A stretch of 64,000 bases of DNA from Gymnopilus junonius (GCA_015501075.1 JADNYJ010000168.1:1-64000); one strand, 5' to 3'; shown: positions 11,237 through 23,792, counted from the stretch's first letter. Notes: a model not told the origin generated them from the letters alone. Numbers and translations: made by a program.

Positions 11237-11640
11237 ATGTTTATTTCCTTTGCACTTGTTGCTCTACTTCCAATCATCACCGGTGTTCTTGGAGGTCCTA
11301 TTAATACGCAGGGTGAGCATTGTCGACTTTTGGTCCCCTTGAGTCTTGTTAAAGGGCAATGCATGAGTCCTGTAGGACTTGTCAGGCGCCGCATCTTCAA
11401 TTATGAACCAGATCTGCGTAAGTGTATCATGACAAACGGAAACTTATCCGTCGCACTCACAAATACGATTACGATCTAGCTGACACTGTGTCATCGTTGA
11501 AGGAAGGAGGTAGGTGCTATAAGAAGTCGCATTGATTAATAGATCATTCTGCACATTTGAGTAATCAGCTACTTACTCGCCTTCTTGCATTAGAACCCTT
11601 CCACATGGCAGCAATAGCGACCCTAACAAATTCAACCTGA
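11237..11640 (+). CDS. Small secreted peptide precursor candidate, 64 residues
   Basis: Four exons (11237-11312, 11376-11417, 11480-11509, 11594-11640) joined by introns of 63, 62 and 84 bp with GTGAGC/GTAAGT/GTAGGT donors and TAG acceptors. All three junctions keep one frame and the last exon ends in TGA at 11638-11640. Three introns agreeing in phase by chance is unlikely, which is the main support. The N-terminus is a textbook signal peptide (MFISFALVALLPIITGVLG). It is followed by a short spacer, a basic RRR site suited to Kex2 cleavage, then IFNYEPDLP and a short tail with an NST glycosylation motif. No known family was recognised. It lies next to a UstYa-family gene, so a RiPP precursor is one possible reading. 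A pheromone is less likely, as no CaaX end is present. Confidence 0.42.
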
Positions 11641-14400
11641 ATTCAACCGCGTTGACAACCTGCGTCAGGACAGCCTCAACAAAGATTCAAACGACGAGGT
11701 GACATCGACATGCAACTAGATTGAGATAACATGGGACGACAACGACCATCATCCAGAATCCGCATTACCGAGTCCATAAGAGGCGGAAATTAGACTACAT
11801 GAAGTGATATGTGAAATCAAGTCGTCGACATAAATTATGCGTGCTTAAGACATGACACCTGATGACCAGAATATGAGAATAAAACGAGAATGACAGATCC
11901 CGAGAGCTTGACTTACATCGAACCTATCCTCTGGGGTCGGCTTCCCCATCATCGCTCAGACAGCCCCGCCTGCGAGGAGAATTTGTCATTGGAGGTAAGG
12001 AACCTTCGCTCTGCGTGTAGGTAACAATGAAGATATGCCAAAAGAAAGAGACGGCCATTGTAGCTTCTATAGCTTTGGGTCACCACCACGGCGTGTTGTT
12101 TCATCACTTTGCCCAGATGCGGAGGCGGTGAGGAAAGCGTGCAGGGTATAGGCGGTGCCGCAGCATGTTTTCTTGGACTGTTGTGAGTCATTTTTGTTAC
12201 TGTTCAGCTTTTCGGCGGCAGAGCCAGATGAGCGGTATGAATGAGGCTACCTTCGTAGCATCCTCATCTTCTACCTATGTATTAGGTGTAAAATTTAATG
12301 TGAGAAACAACAATAAGGAAAGGAAAACAATTTGTTATCGGTGCCCACCACAAGATAAGTCCCCTACCCACCTCTAAGTGTGCACCCATAGTGTACTGGC
12401 TGACTGTTCTGCAGAAGTTGTAGAGGAAAAAGGTGGAGGCTACAGTTAGGCTACAGCTGGCCGCCCGTGTGGGCCAAACGCGTCTTACGTAACGTTCACA
12501 CGGATCTCCTCAGTTTGTTCCCCCTCAGGCTCATCTGTGAAATGTAGCGACGATTCATAAATGTTCAGTTAGAAAGGGGTCCTGTATTAAGTCTGCAGTA
12601 GACTCCGTCTGTTATATGCGAGCGTAAATCAGGTGATAATAAAATAAATCGGGAGCCTTGATGCAACTTGCAAGGCTCTGCGCTTCCTTGGCTTGTCATC
12701 ACCTAGTGAAGGGATCCTATAACAACCTCCTTAAAATATTAGACGAGTTTAAAGCATTTATCCCACAACTCTGAATGAGAATGAATTTTAACAGGAGAAT
12801 GAGTAGGTGGGAAGACCATGAAGATAGTAAATAAAATATGATATAAACCCACTCCTGCTTGCTGCGCATGAGGATCATCGTATCAATCAGTTTGTCCTGA
12901 AACGGAACGGTGAGGTCCGGCGTATGGTATAGCATCGATCAAAATTGATGTTTATCATTATCACGGCTCGACTGTTAAGGAATACTTCGTTCCAGAGGCT
13001 TCACTCCCCTGGATCTTGCCTTGACCTATGCGGCATAGCACTGGACAATTATCACCAACCCAGTCGCATTTCTTATCTGATATATTTTTGTCCTTGGAAA
13101 CGCCTTGCTATATTAATATTGACGCTGGCCACAGAGATTTCAAGAAACATTATTACATGTAAAGTTAGGACAAAATAAGCGTCACAAGTTAGCCTTCACC
13201 AACTTGTTGAAATTATGTACATAGATATATGCCTTGACTGGTACTGAAGTACCTAATGTTGCATTCAAACGACTTTCATCTTTAAGCCTTACGAAACTCA
13301 TACCCGGCAGATCAGATTCCTTGCTCCTACATCTGTGGGTATGCATCTATGAAATTGCCTAAAATACATGCTTCCTGACGCTTCATAGTAATTATAGAAA
13401 AGGGGGGTGAGAAGTATCTGCTGCTTACAGTAAAGGCGAGAGATAGAAGAACCAGCTAGAACGGAAGGTCGAGATACACGAAGCTTAGAAATAGCAGGGG
13501 GTGAGCCAACGAACACCGCGCATGTTCAGATCCAGACCCTGGTATAAATGTCATGAGTGAAAGATAACGTCCAACGCGGTCCCAGTATAACAACTCTTGA
13601 AGGTTCTGCAAATCAGAATTGCGATGATTTGTAATTATAGAGAACACTTCTGATGCGAAGATAATGTTCTCCTTGAAACTTGGAAGGGATGACAAGTAAT
13701 TCATTGATCACCTCGGAAACAACTATTCTTCGATCAAGAAGCTCAGTCTCCAGATCATCGTCTTCGTACCATTAGGAGTCGGAATCAAACAATTGCCATT
13801 CCTGGATCAGTTCAGTCAGGCGAAGTGTTTTTTCTCTCGAATTGTAACGCATTAAATTCAAGGGACAGAAATTTAAAGATATCACTGACTGTGGTCTCGG
13901 CGAACTGATTATCTAGTTCTCGAGATTTGTTCAATCAGGATTCATATATATTCATAGAATGGGAATCAAAAATAGCACCAGTGATCCGGAGAAGTTCAAC
14001 CAGTACGTCCACTTCTGAACACTGATGCGGCAAGATTTGTCTGAAGCCCCGTTTTCATTTCGAACTCTTAGATATTTTTTGGATATCCATTACAAAGATG
14101 GGTCTTCGAGGGGTATCATCCATGCCAGAAGTCAATGGACACACTGCATTCAACGCACGTTGACATTATGAGGGTATAATAGGAGCAGATGTTGTTGAGT
14201 ACAAAAATGGATGCGACATCGTAGTAAAGATTTGCGCCGTGGAATCATGATCAGCATTGCAGTGTATGCGCTGATAATCGGCACTCACGACATAAATACT
14301 TCCAGGAATACATTAATTCAATCTTGAATGTATATATACTCACTCCTTTTCCTTGTTGCCTTTTCCATTGAACTTCAAAAAACCTACCTCACCTCCTATA
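11641..14400. other. Long region without a recognised gene
   Basis: 2.8 kb with only short, unlinked frames. A minus-strand stretch at about 13830-13500 has a hydrophilic frame (DDDLETELLDRRIVVSEV) but could not be chained into a gene. The last 100 bases are presumably the promoter of the next gene. Confidence 0.45.
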
Positions 14401-15698
14401 ATGAATTCATCCTGGCAACCGCAAGAAGACCCAACGATCCTGCTGAGCGAGCGAACATGGCTCCTCGGTGCCATTTTGACTGGCGTAGGATACGGGATCG
14501 TGTTCACCCTGTATTGCTTATGCATCCATCAAATCCTCAGGTCCAGGGAGCGGACAAACCAAGTCAAACGGGTCGCAATGTTCACTTATATTACTCTCAT
14601 TACTCTATTCGGAACCCTTTTCTTCGTGTCTACTGCTAGAATGACCCAGCTCAGCTTTATCGATAACAGGCTCTATCCAGGTGGTCCAGGTAAATAATAA
14701 TAATTGTACTGTATTCACCGGCTGCTTAATTTATATCCCAGCTGCTTTCGAAAAGGACATGTTTTCCATTCCTGTGAATGAACTGGGGAACGTGACATTT
14801 GTCCTTGCAAACTGGTTTGCTGATGCGCTTGTAGTAAGCGTTTCTTTTCTTTTATTTTATTTCCGAAGCTCTGCTCCTTCTCATATATTTATATCAGGTG
14901 TGGCGCTGCATGATTATCTACAGCAACTGCCGTTACCACACTGTTATTGTCATGGCTATTCCATGTCTAGCATACATTGGCTCCCTCAGTGCGTGTTTTA
15001 TTCATCTCGGGCTTCAAATCCCTCTTATACACCTTCCTGACTTCCAGGTATGGGGGTTATGTGGTTAATCCAAGTGTCAGCATCTCAGTCTTCGCCCTGG
15101 TTCGCAAAAGGGATCAATTTCACCCCTCCATATTTCTGGCTTTCGTTGGCATTAAACATGACCATGACGTTAGCTATAGTCGCTAGGCTTTTTGTTCTTA
15201 GATGGAGAATCTCAAGCATCCTGGGCAAGCAATATGGCTCCCAATATACTGGCGTGGCGGCAATGCTTATTGAGTCTGCCGGTTTCTATTCATCATTTTC
15301 CCTCTTGTTCCTCATTCCATTCGCTTTGAACCATCCTCTGGCGAATACATTCTTCCAGATGCTTTGCCAAATTCAGGTATGTACTCAAGTACTAGCAAAA
15401 GTGTTTTTTTGGGCTGTAGCAGATTCCGCTAATTAGTAACAATCTTCGACAGATTATCACCCCATTGATGATCATCTGCCGTGTGGCCTCCGGTCGGGCA
15501 TGGTCCAGCGATACAGATACTCAGTTATTCAGCGTGAAAGCTGGAATTAACGAGACGCACCTGACCTCGTTGAAGTTCCAGGCCGAATCTGTTGGATCCA
15601 CCACGATAGACAGCAGAGCTTCCCCTGTCATCATCGAGGCTGAGAAAGAATTGTGTCTTTCCAATAGTAGAACAGTTACGGTTGGGTCCGCCGTATAA
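14401..15698 (+). CDS. Multi-pass membrane protein, intact family member
   Basis: Five exons: 14401-14689, 14742-14833, 14898-14988, 15048-15376 and 15453-15698. Their lengths sum to 1047 bases, 348 residues plus stop, with every junction in phase. Landmarks are NWFADALVVWRCMIIY, a signature shared by this family, then AAMLIESAGFYSSFSLLFLI and IICRVASGRAWSSD. These match the corresponding segments of the minus-strand gene at 6463-7714 (DALLMYRC; GILIESSLPFS; ILRVAMGNAWT). Hydrophobic helices and a polar, Ser/Thr-rich C-terminal tail suggest a seven-helix membrane protein with a cytoplasmic tail. The family is widespread in Agaricomycetes and its function is not known to me; receptor-like roles are only guesswork. 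No frame problem is present, unlike its relative. Confidence 0.82.
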
Positions 15699-16129
15699 TC
15701 ATTTCACGACTTATAATTACGTAGACTTGGTTGGAAATACTACATATACTCAGCACACGCGTTATCCTAATAAACTGGTATAGAATACACGTCCTTTCTG
15801 AATATAAACCTATTTGAATGACTGATGAATCCAGAAGACATGTTCTGCATAGAGGAGGCATAAAATAATGTAAAATACATAAAATTACTAGTCAAAAGCG
15901 CGAATCTCATTACGAAAAAATACATGGGGCCCTGCGCCTTGCCAAGGTGACCACAATGAACTAAACTTTATCAGAATCGGCTGAGGTTTGGGGACACCAG
16001 AGCCCCCGCGCGTTTTCTGACCCCAAAAATTGAAATTTCAATCCAAATTTAAGCCGCGCCCTAAGTTCCACAAATACCTGTGATGAAATAAAGTTCTTCT
16101 TTTACACATGGAGGGCAGAAGTAGTAGCA
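15699..16129. other. Convergent 3' intergenic region
   Basis: AT-rich 3' ends of the membrane-protein gene (+) and kinase gene (-). No gene was seen. Confidence 0.5.
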
Positions 16130-17730
16130 CTATAGTCTAAGCCATTCATGATTGAGAAGTTCTCTACAGGATGGACGTTTATCCGGATCAAGCGTAAGCA
16201 TGAGCTGCAAAAAGTCAAGAAATACGTCTGTGTTCAGATATGGACCATTGGAGTAGATCCAATTCCTGAGGGACGAGCGTTTCGGCATAGGAATCTTTAG
16301 TGAACCTAGTCAAACGACTGTCAGCATGGTCTCATGAGTAGATGATCTGTTTACACGAACCGTCATCATTGTAAAAATAATCACTATATTCCCCTCGTTT
16401 TATCATTTCTATAGGATAATCCCCATCAGTACGGTATGCAAGTAAGGGATACTTTCAGGTATGACATCTGGGCTGATTAGAGATCGACCCATAACGAGTT
16501 CGTAGATCTGTCTCCGCTATCAGACACAACCTTCCTTAGGACGATAGAACACCACAGTGCACCCAAGACTCCAAACATCAGCAGGTTTTCCCCAGCCCGC
16601 CCCTATACAAACTTCGGGAGCACGAAGCTCTGGGCTTTGTATAAGGTTGGTAAAATGTTCAGAAACCTTGTCAGCCCAGCATGCTGCGAATATGAGTCAA
16701 ATAGCCGTGGAGAATAACATGGCAGGTCGTAGACAAACCAACTCCTACATCGGCCAGCTTCACCGAGGTTTTGTTCCATGTTTCCTGGAAATTTACATCA
16801 CCGTGCGGAAGAGGGTACGGCATTGGTTGAGATTCAGTACGCAAGATGAGCATACCCTCTGGATTCCTTCCAGTAGATACTTCAGCAGAGTTTCCAGAAC
16901 CGAGAGCATCCTCAAAGAACGTCGAAACATTGCCGGGAGGTACGAACAAAATGTTCGCAGGCTTGATGTCTGTACAGATGGCGGGCATGAATCCGAGATA
17001 ATGGAGTGTGATCAACGTGCATTCGCAGACCGGTATGAATGATATCGCATTCCTGATGCAAATAATCAAGACCTAACAACAATTGGCGACTGATCACTCT
17101 AACAAGATTTGCTGGCAGCCGACGGTACTTGCACCTCCTTGCAAAAGAAGACATGTCTTGACCCATTACATCCATTACAAGACAGAGATGCCTCCCATTT
17201 GGCCCTCGATAGTAGAAGTGATCTAAAAGCTGAACAACGTGCGAATGCCCGGGATGAGTGAGCGAACTGTCGCGTATGCGTTGGAGATATTCAAGTTCGT
17301 GAAGTTCCGGTGCGCTACTTCCAAGACCTGAAGTATTTCCATTAGTAAGGAAGGCAAACTTTGCAACGACTCGATTGTTAGACGCACCTGTCAATACTTT
17401 CAGGGCTCCGAACTTCGGAGTGAGCTACTGAAGACGATAAGGCGCATTAGCTATGGGAATCACCTAAGCTTAGGATATCATAATTTCGTACCTTTCATCT
17501 CGGACAAGCCATACAGTAGAGTAAACACCCCAGCCGAGCTTCCTGAGAACACGGTAATGGGAGAGTACATCACCAACCGCTACTGGATGGTAGCCACTCG
17601 GTTCGTAGTCCTCAAGTGGCTCTTCCCCATAGGTCCAATCTCGCACAACGAGAGAATGTGTCCTTCGAGCACTGAATGTGCCTAGATGTCGGAAATGAGG
17701 CAAGCGAAACAATCGTTTCATGATGGTCAT
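16130..17730 (-). CDS. SRPK-like serine/threonine protein kinase with DVG in place of DFG
   Basis: Start at 17730 (MTIMKRLFRLPHFR), stop at 16130. In order: glycine loop LGWGVYSTVW, the VAIK-type lysine in GALKVLTG, SSAPELHELEYLQRI, LCLVMDVMGQDMSSF, catalytic loop IIHTDIKPANIL, VKLADVGVACWADK, LRAPEV, DVWSLGCTIYELVMG, EMIKRGEYSDYF and a closing LTLDPDKRPSCRELLNHEW. HTDIKP and MGxD are typical of fungal SRPK-type kinases, which phosphorylate SR-like proteins. The metal-binding DFG is DVG here, with Asp kept. About seven introns of 45-65 bp were seen. Most junctions are in phase, but the first (donor after 17492) does not join exon 2 (LTPKFGALKV) in frame at any visible AG. A base may be missing or exon 1 may end elsewhere. 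Confidence 0.8.
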
Positions 17731-18220
17731 GGCAGAAGCTTTGGAACAAGTTTTGAACAGTTCCGGTTGAGTTTCGGATTAGAGCGTGATCACATGATAC
17801 CAACGCGTGGACGCGACTTCCCCTAATTATCATTACACGCCCTTCACCTTATTGGCTGGGTTGAAGGCGATTTCGTAGCAAGTACAAGGTAAAATCCAGT
17901 GTTCAAATAGAGTTATTCATCTTATCTGAAGACTTTTGTTATTAAATACGATCATTCTCTCCTTTCAATAATAGTCCGGCTTTACGTCGAACAAAGGCAC
18001 TAAGGCACCAGGTACGTATGTAACTTATTCTTGAAGCTTCTGTCGGGATACTTTGCAATTCGAGCTATGCAAGCCGCCTCTTCTTGGGATTGGATGTGGC
18101 CGAATTTCATCCGCTGCGCCTATTTAACAGGACAGAAAGCAGGTAAACAGAGGGCTCTTGCATTTCAAGTGTTTCTACCACTCTCTTCAAACATTTCGAC
18201 TTGAAAAGGTTACCTCAGTT
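17731..18220. other. Divergent promoter region
   Basis: Lies between the kinase (-) and a decayed plus-strand gene. No coding feature was recognised. Confidence 0.4.
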
Positions 18221-19306
18221 ATGGACGGTCTTACGCTTCGGCAGGCTTTGAGTAAATACTCCGAAGAACTGTGTAATGGTCCCTGAATCATCGCTTTCCT
18301 GTCCTGAACAGTAAGTCGCACTTTGCTTGCGTCTCCCTCTAGCTCACCCCACTCAAACCTCCTGAGCAGACACTCATGCTAAATTTCTTCACTAATTAAT
18401 TGCCAACGAGTTTAAGCGCAGGCTCGCAAATTCTGTAGTCCCTGACGTCCCACCAGGTATGTGTAGCCCTATAGACCTTCTCCTGAGCGAGGAACAATTG
18501 AAGCAAATCCAAACCTTCTACGAACAATTCTATGAACCCATCATCAAATAGATCCCGACACCAATGGCGCAATGATCGACGATGTAGCCGGATACCTGCG
18601 CGATGACCGTATATACGATGAGCAGGCTGAGGTGGCACGTAATGGACTACGACTGGGTTCAAGGAAGCAGATTTAATCAACTTGCACCATAGTATTATTA
18701 TACAGCACTTATATGACGGCCAAGATATCAATAAACTAAAGGTAAGTCGAATTATCTCTTCGTACTCAGGGACATATGTACTGAATTTTTTTCCACTTCA
18801 GCTAAACAGAACATGTCTGGAAATCTATCGTAGGCATATATAACCACCCAAAATTCATTCAAATGATTGAAGAGACACTCAACAGCCCGCATTACATGTC
18901 CCTCGATAACTTCAGTGCATTGGACACTCGCAGACTTGGCTAAAACTCTGAAACAAGCTCAAAATCTCGTCAAGGAGGTCCCCCAAGAATTTAATCTTCA
19001 AAAGCCCACTTTTTCTAAGGAAGTGAGTGTCGCGCAACGACTCTTTTATCATACTAGTTTTTCTTACCAGCCATTCTAGATGGAGTACTAAGCATCCCTA
19101 TAACGCTGTACCTCGAAGAGCGGAGTGCAGTCCAAAAAGGATGGATCGAACACAATTCCTTGCACCACCCAAACCCATATGTCAGATTTGTCTTCCGAGA
19201 ACTGTTCAAAACACGCTTTGCGCAAGGAAACTGGTACCAGCTCATTGGCCAACTGTGGTTTGAAAATGGCGGCGGAGCTTTTGAGGGCCAACAAGGTCAT
19301 CATTAG
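18221..19306 (+). pseudogene. Decayed or mis-sequenced paralogue of the gene at 22472-23641
   Basis: The exon order matches the intact relative 4.2 kb downstream, with the same signatures: DPDTNGAMIDDVAGYLRDDR, QAEVARNGLRL, KEVPQEFNLQK, LSIPITLYLEER and TRFAQGNWYQLIGQLWF. The family is not one I recognise. The frame is broken at about 18546-18551, 18655-18660, 18910-18940 and near 19010; each is a one-base offset relative to the relative's frame, and one lies in a shortened T run. The first exon (MDGLTLRQALSKYSEEL) also meets an early stop. Given the count of breaks it is called a pseudogene, although base loss in the assembly could account for much of it. Confidence 0.6.
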
Positions 19307-19479
19307 AAGATACGTGGGGTACATAGGTGATAATGGGATGGAACTTGTTGCGACTTTGTCTGGTATTCGTACTCAAGCAGATAAATGTCCAATTGTTTGA
19401 ACTAGAAATATTGACCTGCACGTTATCTGGGGAATTGGTTGAAATTTCTTTACATGAAGGAAAACCATCCTACCACATT

Positions 19480-20292
19480 TTAATCAACGGCAACATATTT
19501 ATCCAACTCATCCAAAAGCTTCTTCCATCATCCACCGTGCCAAATCGTAATATCCTTCCACTGCTGACTGCCTTCCCCAAAGAGTGTCTTCATCCAAACG
19601 ACATAGCTCACAACAATAAAATCGGCCCAAGAGGGCGCCTCGCCAAGCAAGAAAAGTCCCTTTCCCCTGCTCTTAGCATACCAGGAATCCACCTTACCCC
19701 AAGCCGCCTGCAGCTTTTCCCACTGAGCGGCGGTCGCTCGGCTGTAGGGAACATCTCTTCCATTGTCTGACTGTACCACTTCTCCCTCGTCCAGCGATAA
19801 TAATCTGCGCTTGTCGGGTTGAGGTTGGAACACGTCAACGGGATACCGAAATTAAGCAGTGGAGTGATGACGCCTTCAAAAGCGTCGCTGAAAGCTGCGT
19901 GCAATGATTGGGTGCTATTAGGGAACATGGACAACGTATTTGTCTCTAGATATGTCTGCTCGAGATATTGAGCAATCTGTAAGGAATCCGAGATGTACGC
20001 CCTGTAGAAGGGTCGTATATTGCTGGGAGTGTGTAATATGGTCCGCTGCGGTCGGCTTTCATCCCAGTTGGAGCGATGCCGACCCTTTTGGACAGTGGTT
20101 CGATTTCAGGAAATTCAACCCACTGGACTTGGAATGGAATCCTTTTGAAATTTAGTGCAAGCCTGAAAACGGTCATTTTAGTGTGAAATACTAAGAGACA
20201 GAGGCAGACCAAACGCACCGGGCCTTCCATGTATTAGGAGAGAAAGTGTTTTCCTTGTAAGTGGAGGGACTATCATACAGGACAATCGTCAT
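19480..20292 (-). pseudogene. Glutathione S-transferase (Ure2-like fungal class), disrupted
   Basis: Start at 20292 (MTIVLYDSPSTYKENTFSPN), one intron after WKAR, then LALNFKRIPFQVQWVEFPEI and PYYTLPAIYDPSTG, the thioredoxin-like GST N-domain of the fungal class that conjugates glutathione to electrophiles. The all-helical C-domain follows: QWEKLQAAWGKVDSWYAKS and APSWADFIVVSYVVWMKTLFG. Three defects are present. The frame slips by -1 near 20000 (STG then YISDSLQIAQYLEQTYL), slips again by -1 near 19727-19735, and has an in-frame TGA at 19530-19528 before WKKLLDELDKYVAVD. The TGA is what a C-to-T change in CGA (Arg) would give. The two slips could be sequencing errors, but the nonsense codon argues for real decay. 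Confidence 0.75.
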
Positions 20293-22471
20293 GGTGCTGG
20301 TGCAGTCTTCCGAAAGGAAAGGGGAGAATTAAGAGCTGATTTTCTATCTAGACCAGAGCCGATATATACCAACTCCAGTCATTTAAATGACTAGCATGGG
20401 AATGAAGCCCAGTCCAACGGTAATTGTAATGACTCAAACAGCGGAGAAAACCGTTCTAAAATCCTCAGTACCAATGATCGCCTTTGTGGCAAACCAAAGA
20501 GGAATACCGGTTCGGGATTTTCGCCCATCAGGGTGTGGGCGCATAGTCGTCGGTCATAGCCCTGGCCCGGATATAGTACACATGATCATATCTTTCCGCT
20601 GCGGTGAGGTATTGACATTCTTCTCCAGCCAAATGGGACGCAGGATGCAGATCGACAAGCAGTTCGTGCGATTAATTACAAAAGGAAAGTCAAGATATGC
20701 GATATCCAAATTGCTTGCTACATAAAATCTTCAGATCGTAAGGTTGAAATGAGAGATACATCGAACCTAGGTTATTTGGCAGAAAGAATAGTTTCAAGTT
20801 ATCAGTAATTTTTTCCCGGAACGCGCTTAAAGATCAACTGGACGTGGCTGAGATGAACCTCAGAGCATTAGACCGGTGGGATTGCGAGGCCATCATCGCC
20901 GCATATCCTCTTGCGACAAGGTGCACGGATTTCCATCTCGGTTCTCATGAGGTTTGCCGTTCTCATGATATTTCTTGATGTGGAAGGGTGAGACGGCAGC
21001 GGAGTAAAGGAAGGGAATGTCCTCACAGAAAACGATATTTCCAAGGCGCGAAGCAATAGATAATCTTTTGGTACCTTTGTCGAAGAAGAGATAGAAGGGC
21101 AACCTAAGTAAGAATACGGGACATTCAACTACTTTTGCCAATGGCCATCGATCTGGCACAACGGCAGGGAAGAGACTCACTGAAGACGCTATCACTTCCT
21201 GTAATACACCATCATCGTTGCCTTCTGACGGGACCCATATCCACCAATAAGAACGACCGCTCCACCATGAACGAGAGCTAGGTGAGTTTTAAGGCGGACC
21301 GGCGGTGGTTGGTTGAAGTCGCCCTGTAACGTTGATGGCGTGGAGAATGAACAGAAGAGTTCAGTGGTTGCATGTAACAACTTAAATGGCGACGTAAGTA
21401 CAAGAGAGGACGGAACAAGAATATGAACCTACCTTGTTGAAATGATAAGCAGGATGTGGGTGATGTGTGGATCCGTGATTTTACCTGGGAGGTAGAGTCA
21501 TTACTAGGAACTTCCAATCGACGCTACAAATGTAAATTGTCAGAAGATTGCAACCTTCGACATAAAACAAACATACTGACCTGGAACTTGCTTTCAAGAG
21601 TGCTCAGCTACGACATAATATGCGATGCCTTGCTCAATTCAACTTCTGGTACTGAATAAGGTTGTAGACGTCTTGCTGCAATATCTGCGGCCTACAGGCT
21701 TGAATGCACTGTCCTTAAATATCAAATCAGGCATTGCCAGAGATTGTGAGCAGTGAACGCGGTGAGGAGGAAGCTTTGTCGACATCACTCATGCAGCTCG
21801 GGAGGCAGACAAAAATTTCTCGTCACGTGAAGTACGGCGCGCTAGCAACGCGACCTTTTGTATCTGAACAATTCTTCGAGTCCGACGATACCTCTCTTAT
21901 GACCGGCGAGAATAGAATAAGGGAACAAAATATTCTTTCGATACCAGTTATACGATGCGGCAAAGTCTGTCATGAGAGTTGGAATACCTGCTCAGGGCTG
22001 ACAGGAATGAAATGTACCTACGTCAATGATAATCATGTCGGAATGATTGCGGACAGTAAAAATCAGGCATATATTACTTCTGAAATTTTTGAGTCCTCTC
22101 AGACAGTCCAAGTCGAGTTGTCAGAATGCCTGCTTTATTGTGTCTCCAAATGCTAGATGTCATAAAGGAGTTATCCGTGCCTCCCGATTATCAGGTGGTA
22201 GAGCCTCAGCATTATACTCTAGGTACGCGAAGCAGGCACCAGGGTGCAGGCACAACTTGAGAGAACTCTCGAATGTCCGCAAAGTTTCATTCAACCTTCA
22301 GGAATCGGCACACTTCTGATTCCGACATTAACGTCGGGATGAAGCCGAGCATTGCCTGGTTCCCTGCATCCTGAACGACTATTTAGAGTCGTGCTTGAGT
22401 ACTACAGCGAACCAGGAATCACCCCTCTTTTGGACCTCACTATCTGTCATATTGAAGACAATCCATTAAAT
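20293..22471. other. Region without a recognised gene
   Basis: Several frames of 70-140 codons occur, the longest at 21734-22156 (+, 140 codons, no domain recognised). Minus-strand frames at 20868-21517 contain exon-like pieces (HLALVHGGAVVLIGGYGSR and DRWPLAKVVECPVFLLRLPF) that may belong to an unrecognised gene. They could not be chained with confidence. Confidence 0.35.
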
Positions 22472-23641
22472 ATGAACAATCAATCCTTGCAGGAGGTCGC
22501 CAACAATTACCAGGAGAAACTTAAGGCTGGTTTATATGACCGCTTTCCTACCTTAGGCTGTGAGCTGTGCTTCTCAATTAGACGTTTCTCTCTATTTGAT
22601 TAACTAACGTGCCCATATGAAGCTCCGAAAAATAAAGAGATTTCAATACTGCACCAGGCGGTTATTGTTCAGTTCGGAGAAGAGTTAGGAGCGCTCATAG
22701 GCAGATCAGTTGGTCCGGGCCAGAAAGTCTCGAAAGGTATGTCGATTTATTGCATTGTCAATTCCACAGCGTAATCATAGTTCTATCCATTAGACCTTAT
22801 CCTCAATCACGGACAAGTTGCAGAGATCGATAAATTCTTTTCCTCATTCTGCTGGCGCATCTTTGAGATAGATCCTGAAACGAATGGGGTGTTGATCGAT
22901 GATCCCAATGGTTACCTGCGAGAAGACCGCGAACACGATTCACAGGCCGAAGTAGCACGGAATGGTCTCAGACTGAGTTTCAAGGCGGAAGATAAAATCG
23001 GCTTGCGCTCAAGTGAAGTTTTAACTACCTTTGCCTTTGGTAACACTAAGGTCAGTCGTCTATGGTCTTGTCCTATTCAAGGTTTTAAACGGCATCGTTA
23101 CGTTAATTTCTAGCCCCAAATTGAACACGTCTTGGAAGTATCAGTCGTCGCGCATATGATAAACGATCCGAAATTTGTAGAGAAGGTCACGAAGATATAC
23201 ACCAAGTATAATATGAAGTTTGATCCACTTTCCTTGCTTGCCGAGCTTGCAGAGACCCTTAAGGAAAAAGAAAATCTCGTCAGAGATATCCCACAGGAAT
23301 TCAATCTTCACAAGGCGCAGTTTTTCATGGGACGTGAGTTAATTATTCTTTCACCCCTTTGTTTTGAATGACTGATACTTTTTCTTATTTGAATAGATGA
23401 AGCACTTAGTATACCACTTGCCCTATATCTCGAAGAAGGCAGCAAATTCCAAAGGCACTGGATAGAGCGTCATGCGAATACGCACGAAAACGCATACGTT
23501 CGATTCATATTTGAGGAATTGTGCAAAACGCGCTTCGCGCAAGGGAACTGGTACCAGCTCATCGGGCAAATGTGGTTCATAAAAGGCCCGAAAGAGAAAG
23601 TTTACAAAGGTATTAGATGGATATCGAGAAGGAGTACATAG
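22472..23641 (+). CDS. Hypothetical protein, 307 residues, intact paralogue of 18221-19306
   Basis: Five exons: 22472-22559, 22623-22736, 22794-23050, 23114-23333 and 23397-23641. They total 924 bases and every junction is in phase. The family is not recognised. Visible features: a polar N-terminus (MNNQSLQEVANNYQEKLKAG), LHQAVIVQFGEELGALIG, IDPETNGVLIDDPNGYLRED, LLAELAETLKEKENLVRDIP, and a well-conserved end with LSIPLALYLEEGSKFQ and TRFAQGNWYQLIGQMWF. The last block is nearly identical to the upstream copy, so it is probably the functional core. There is no signal peptide or membrane helix, so a cytosolic or nuclear protein is likely. A further exon past 23610 cannot be excluded, because a GGTATT follows the last conserved residues. 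Confidence 0.68.
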
Positions 23642-23792
23642 ATACCGATGCGGTAGCTTTGGAAGAATCGGCCAAGCAATACATAGCGAATATTTGATTT
23701 TTGAATCTTATCTTATCTGCTCCCTTGATTTGATGCTGATCAGGAACAATTTCCCGCGCTCGCGTCTTTGTCCTCAACCACATTGCCACCTA

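Noticed and set aside
13298..13704. Possible DUF6533-type membrane protein start on the minus strand
   Set aside because: Similarity to that motif is too weak and no following exons fit.
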